Shown here in pieces: positions 61,776 through 64,000 of a DNA stretch of 64,000 bases. Under the pieces are notes generated by a model. The model was not told where the DNA came from. It saw only the letters and a program-made list of their open reading frames with translations, and ran no database searches. Each line of letters opens with the position of its first letter. The stretch's first letter is position 1. A program made the translations under genes and the position numbers. Source of the DNA: Celerinatantimonas yamalensis (GTDB taxonomy: Bacteria > Pseudomonadota > Gammaproteobacteria > Enterobacterales > Celerinatantimonadaceae); the NCBI RefSeq assembly GCF_046054155.1, contig NZ_JBEQCT010000001.1:868001-932000 (forward strand). The letters are read 5' to 3'.

Positions 61776-62138
61776 TTAATAAGTGGAATTTAGTTTTCCT
61801 CGAAGACCAATTAAGTTACCAAAAGGATCTTCGACTTGGCACATTGCCAAGCCATTTTCGATCATTAAAGGTCCGCGATATAACCTCGCGCCCAGCTTAT
61901 TGAAATGCGCTAATGCGTCATTCAAATTTTTGAATGACCAATATAAAACACTGCCACATTTACCTGCACTTACTTTTTCATCAGCCTGAACAATTTCAAG
62001 AGAGAAACCATCGATGCTTAAGACGGTAAAATCAAACTCTTCTAAATAACAAACGCTCGCCATAGGGAACGCCTTTTGATACCACTTTAAGCCTAATTGA
62101 ACATCAGGAACGTGAATCAATACAGCAACTGGTTTCAT
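61776..62138 (-). CDS. VOC family protein
   Basis: A 120-aa VOC protein: MKPVAVLIHVPDVQLGLKWY at the start, FDFTVLSIDGFSLEIVQADE in the middle and CQVEDPFGNLIGLRG at the end. It resembles bleomycin-resistance/glyoxalase-like members; substrate unknown. The ATG at 62138 follows AGAGGT. Confidence 0.82.
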   Translation of the reverse strand: MKPVAVLIHVPDVQLGLKWYQKAFPMASVCYLEEFDFTVLSIDGFSLEIVQADEKVSAGKCGSVLYWSFKNLNDALAHFNKLGARLYRGPLMIENGLAMCQVEDPFGNLIGLRGKLNSTY

Positions 62139-62301
62139 CAGATACCTCTTGTTATGCCATGCTCTAGGCAGATCCATAGTTGGAATTTCTTATCACTACA
62201 TCGGTTAGCCGTTAAGATGCCATAGAAAAGAGACAGGCTCGCAAAACCATGAACGACACATCACAACCACCTTAATGCGGATTCACTATAATCGACTCAA
62301 A

Positions 62302-63033
62302 CTACTTGCCACCGGCTAAATCGATAAAAGAGCCTGTGACATAAGATGCTTCATCAGATAATAACCATGCAATTGCATTCGCGACTTCATCAGCACGGCC
62401 GCCACGTTGCAATGGGATCTGCGGCGCTAAGCGATGAACCCTATTCGGTTCTCCCCCATCGGTGTGCATATCTGTATAAATGAACCCAGGTCTCACGGCG
62501 TTAACCCGAATGCCTTGTGCTGCAACTTCCAATGACAAACCTTTCGTCAGTGAATCCATCGCACCTTTAGAAGCCGCATAGTCAACATATTCAAATGGCG
62601 CACCGGAGCGAGAAGCAGCTGATGAGACATTGACGATCGAACCGGTAGCGTGGTTGCGCTTGATAAACTCACGAGAACAAAGAAAACAGCTTGTAACATT
62701 CGAGCACATGACTTGATTAAATCGCTCGACATCAATATCAACAAAACTAGATTGGGTAAAAAGAATGCCTGCGTTGTTGACTAAGTGGGTGACATTTCCG
62801 AGTGTTTTTTCAACCGCATCAAATAACGCAATCACTTCATTTTCATCAGACACATCGGCTTGAAACGAAAAGGCCTGACCACCTAATGCAACAATATCAC
62901 TCACAATTGCCTCTGCACTTTGTGCATTAGAGCGATAATTCACACAGACAAGATAGCCTCTTGAAGCTAACAACTTAGATGTAGCTGCACCAATACCTCG
63001 GCCGCCGCCAGTGACGATCACAACATGACTCAT
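62302..63033 (-). CDS. Short-chain dehydrogenase/reductase
   Basis: A 243-aa classical SDR. The NAD(P) motif TGGGRGIGAATSKLLA lies near residue 8, NNAGIL near 87, the catalytic Ser in IVNVSSAASRSG near 137 and Y-x3-K in YVDYAASKGAMD near 151. It resembles 3-oxoacyl-ACP-reductase- or glucose-dehydrogenase-like SDRs of unknown substrate (RVNAVRPGFIYTDMH). The ATG at 63033 follows AGGAA. Confidence 0.9.
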   Translation of the reverse strand: MSHVVIVTGGGRGIGAATSKLLASRGYLVCVNYRSNAQSAEAIVSDIVALGGQAFSFQADVSDENEVIALFDAVEKTLGNVTHLVNNAGILFTQSSFVDIDVERFNQVMCSNVTSCFLCSREFIKRNHATGSIVNVSSAASRSGAPFEYVDYAASKGAMDSLTKGLSLEVAAQGIRVNAVRPGFIYTDMHTDGGEPNRVHRLAPQIPLQRGGRADEVANAIAWLLSDEASYVTGSFIDLAGGK

Positions 63034-63310
63034 ATCTATTCCTATCACTTATTTAGAAAAATTCAATCCCGTGACTTTAATGGGTAATAAAACCACTAAC
63101 AACCCATATTCCAAAAAACTAAATTAAGCCAATATGCGCCGCCAAGATCATAATCAAATATATTTTTTATTCAGAATATTGTTAATGCCTCAACCACGTC
63201 CTTAAAGACGCGCTGACTAAGCGATGGATTCTACTTACAACTAAGGCTAGTATTGCAGAAAATAAGCCAATCCGGCATCCGCCGTATGCATGTGCTTTAT
63301 ATTATTATGC

Positions 63311-64000
63311 TCAGGCTTTTATCGCATGGGCAACATTTTTTATGCAACGCCTTGCCGATGCGCTGACCCCTGATAACTGAAAAAAGCCATGAATAACGCC
63401 AAGGTAGCGCTCACAATAGGCCTCTACTCCATGCGAAATTAATAACCGATATAGCTTTTCACCTTCATCTCTGAGGGGATCGAATTCAGCAGTAATAATG
63501 TAGGAAGGTGGCAGCCCTACAAAATCAGCTTTTTCTAGAGGGTTAAGCTCAGAATTATCTAATACTCTGGCGTACTCACCGATATACAACCTAAAACCAG
63601 AAAGCAGCATATTGGCTGTAATGATAAAATCTGTGCCATTAGCTATATAGCTATCTGACTTTCCTTCAGGATCAAGCATCGGATATATGAGTATCTGTTT
63701 TCTAGGCAACCATGATTGTTTCGTCTTTAAACGTAAACAAGTAGTTAAAGCTAATTGCGCGCCTGCGCTATCACCCACAAATGTGATGTTATTTGTGTCA
63801 CCGCCATATTGATGGCCAAATTCTTTGATACTCAACACGGCCCGATAGGCATCATCATGAGCGGCGGGATAACAATATTCTGGAGCTAAGCGATACTGAA
63901 TACAGACAACTAAATTATTAGAGTATTGGGCAAGCTGTCTTAACTGCTGATCGTGGGTGTCAAATCCACCACTGATAAAACAACCACCATGGAAGTAAAT
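63311..64000 (-). CDS. Alpha/beta hydrolase of the HSL/family IV esterase type, 5' end cut by the window
   Basis: The frame stays open to the window edge; 229 residues of the C-terminal part are visible. The oxyanion motif HGG (YFHGGCFISGG) lies 4 residues inside the edge, the nucleophile in FVGDSAGAQLAL, the acid in TAEFDPLRDEG and the His in GVIHGFF. These are the marks of hormone-sensitive-lipase-like carboxylesterases, normally about 300 aa, so roughly 70 residues are missing. Substrate unknown. Confidence 0.88.
   Translation of the reverse strand: MYFHGGCFISGGFDTHDQQLRQLAQYSNNLVVCIQYRLAPEYCYPAAHDDAYRAVLSIKEFGHQYGGDTNNITFVGDSAGAQLALTTCLRLKTKQSWLPRKQILIYPMLDPEGKSDSYIANGTDFIITANMLLSGFRLYIGEYARVLDNSELNPLEKADFVGLPPSYIITAEFDPLRDEGEKLYRLLISHGVEAYCERYLGVIHGFFQLSGVSASARRCIKNVAHAIKA

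Noticed and set aside
1..64000. CRISPR arrays, tRNA or rRNA genes, intact insertion sequences, phage genes
   Set aside because: None recognised by eye on either strand; repeated short direct units with regular spacing are absent.

Overview
The window looks like a chromosomal segment of a facultatively anaerobic, nitrogen-fixing gammaproteobacterium of moderate GC content. TamAB, ArnD, YbiT, periplasmic trehalase, MntH/MntR and MobB are all of gammaproteobacterial type. The nif gene set and its order (rnf-nifLA, nifBQ, nifHDKTY, nifENX-fdxB, iscA-nifUSVWZM) follow the Azotobacter / Pseudomonas stutzeri plan rather than the Klebsiella plan with nifJ. A Celerinatantimonas- or Vibrio-like marine diazotroph would fit, but that is inference from gene content only.

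Layout. (1) 1-16.1 kb is mostly housekeeping: Xaa-Pro aminopeptidase, ArnD-like deacetylase, a three-gene sulfur operon (CoA-disulfide reductase/rhodanese plus two half-size YeeE/YedE transporters), tamAB, mobB, mntH-mntR, a class I aldolase and an SO_0444-type metal permease. (2) 16.1-30.3 kb, minus strand: nifHDKTY, then nifENX-fdxB, then iscA-like-nifUSVWZM. (3) 30.5-36.8 kb: six genes with no obvious nif role (two hydrolases, a carbamoyltransferase-like protein, a P-loop phosphotransferase-like protein, an MFS pump and its LysR regulator) split the nif region. (4) 36.8-48.0 kb: nifBQ and nifLA on the minus strand, with a divergent rnfABCDGEH-nifF operon on the plus strand. (5) 48-64 kb: unlinked genes, including a diguanylate cyclase, a divergent GNAT/C39-peptidase and RLAN-type RimK ligase pair, trehalase, the ABC-F protein YbiT, an unrecognised 288-aa protein, two VOC proteins, an SDR, and a carboxylesterase cut by the window end.

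How the nif part works together. NifL/NifA form the control pair. Five -24/-12 sigma-54 promoters with GG-N10-GC geometry are visible (nifH, iscA-nifU, nifB, rnfA, nifL), plus a weaker one at nifE. Exact TGT-N10-ACA NifA sites lie upstream of nifH, nifE, iscA-nifU and nifB, and one more lies in the nifL-rnfA gap. An NtrC-like dyad sits about 130 bp upstream of the predicted nifLA start, suggesting the cascade NtrC -> nifLA -> all other nif operons. NifB, NifQ, NifEN, NifX, NifV and NafY/NifY make and carry FeMo-co; NifU, NifS and the IscA-like protein supply Fe-S clusters; NifM, NifW and NifZ mature the enzyme. Rnf with NifF (flavodoxin) and FdxB (ferredoxin) would supply low-potential electrons. 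No nifJ, fixABCX, draT/draG, or vnf/anf genes are in the window.

No tRNA, rRNA, CRISPR array, intact insertion sequence or prophage was recognised. Starts were chosen from ribosome binding sites and family lengths and often differ from the longest reading frame.
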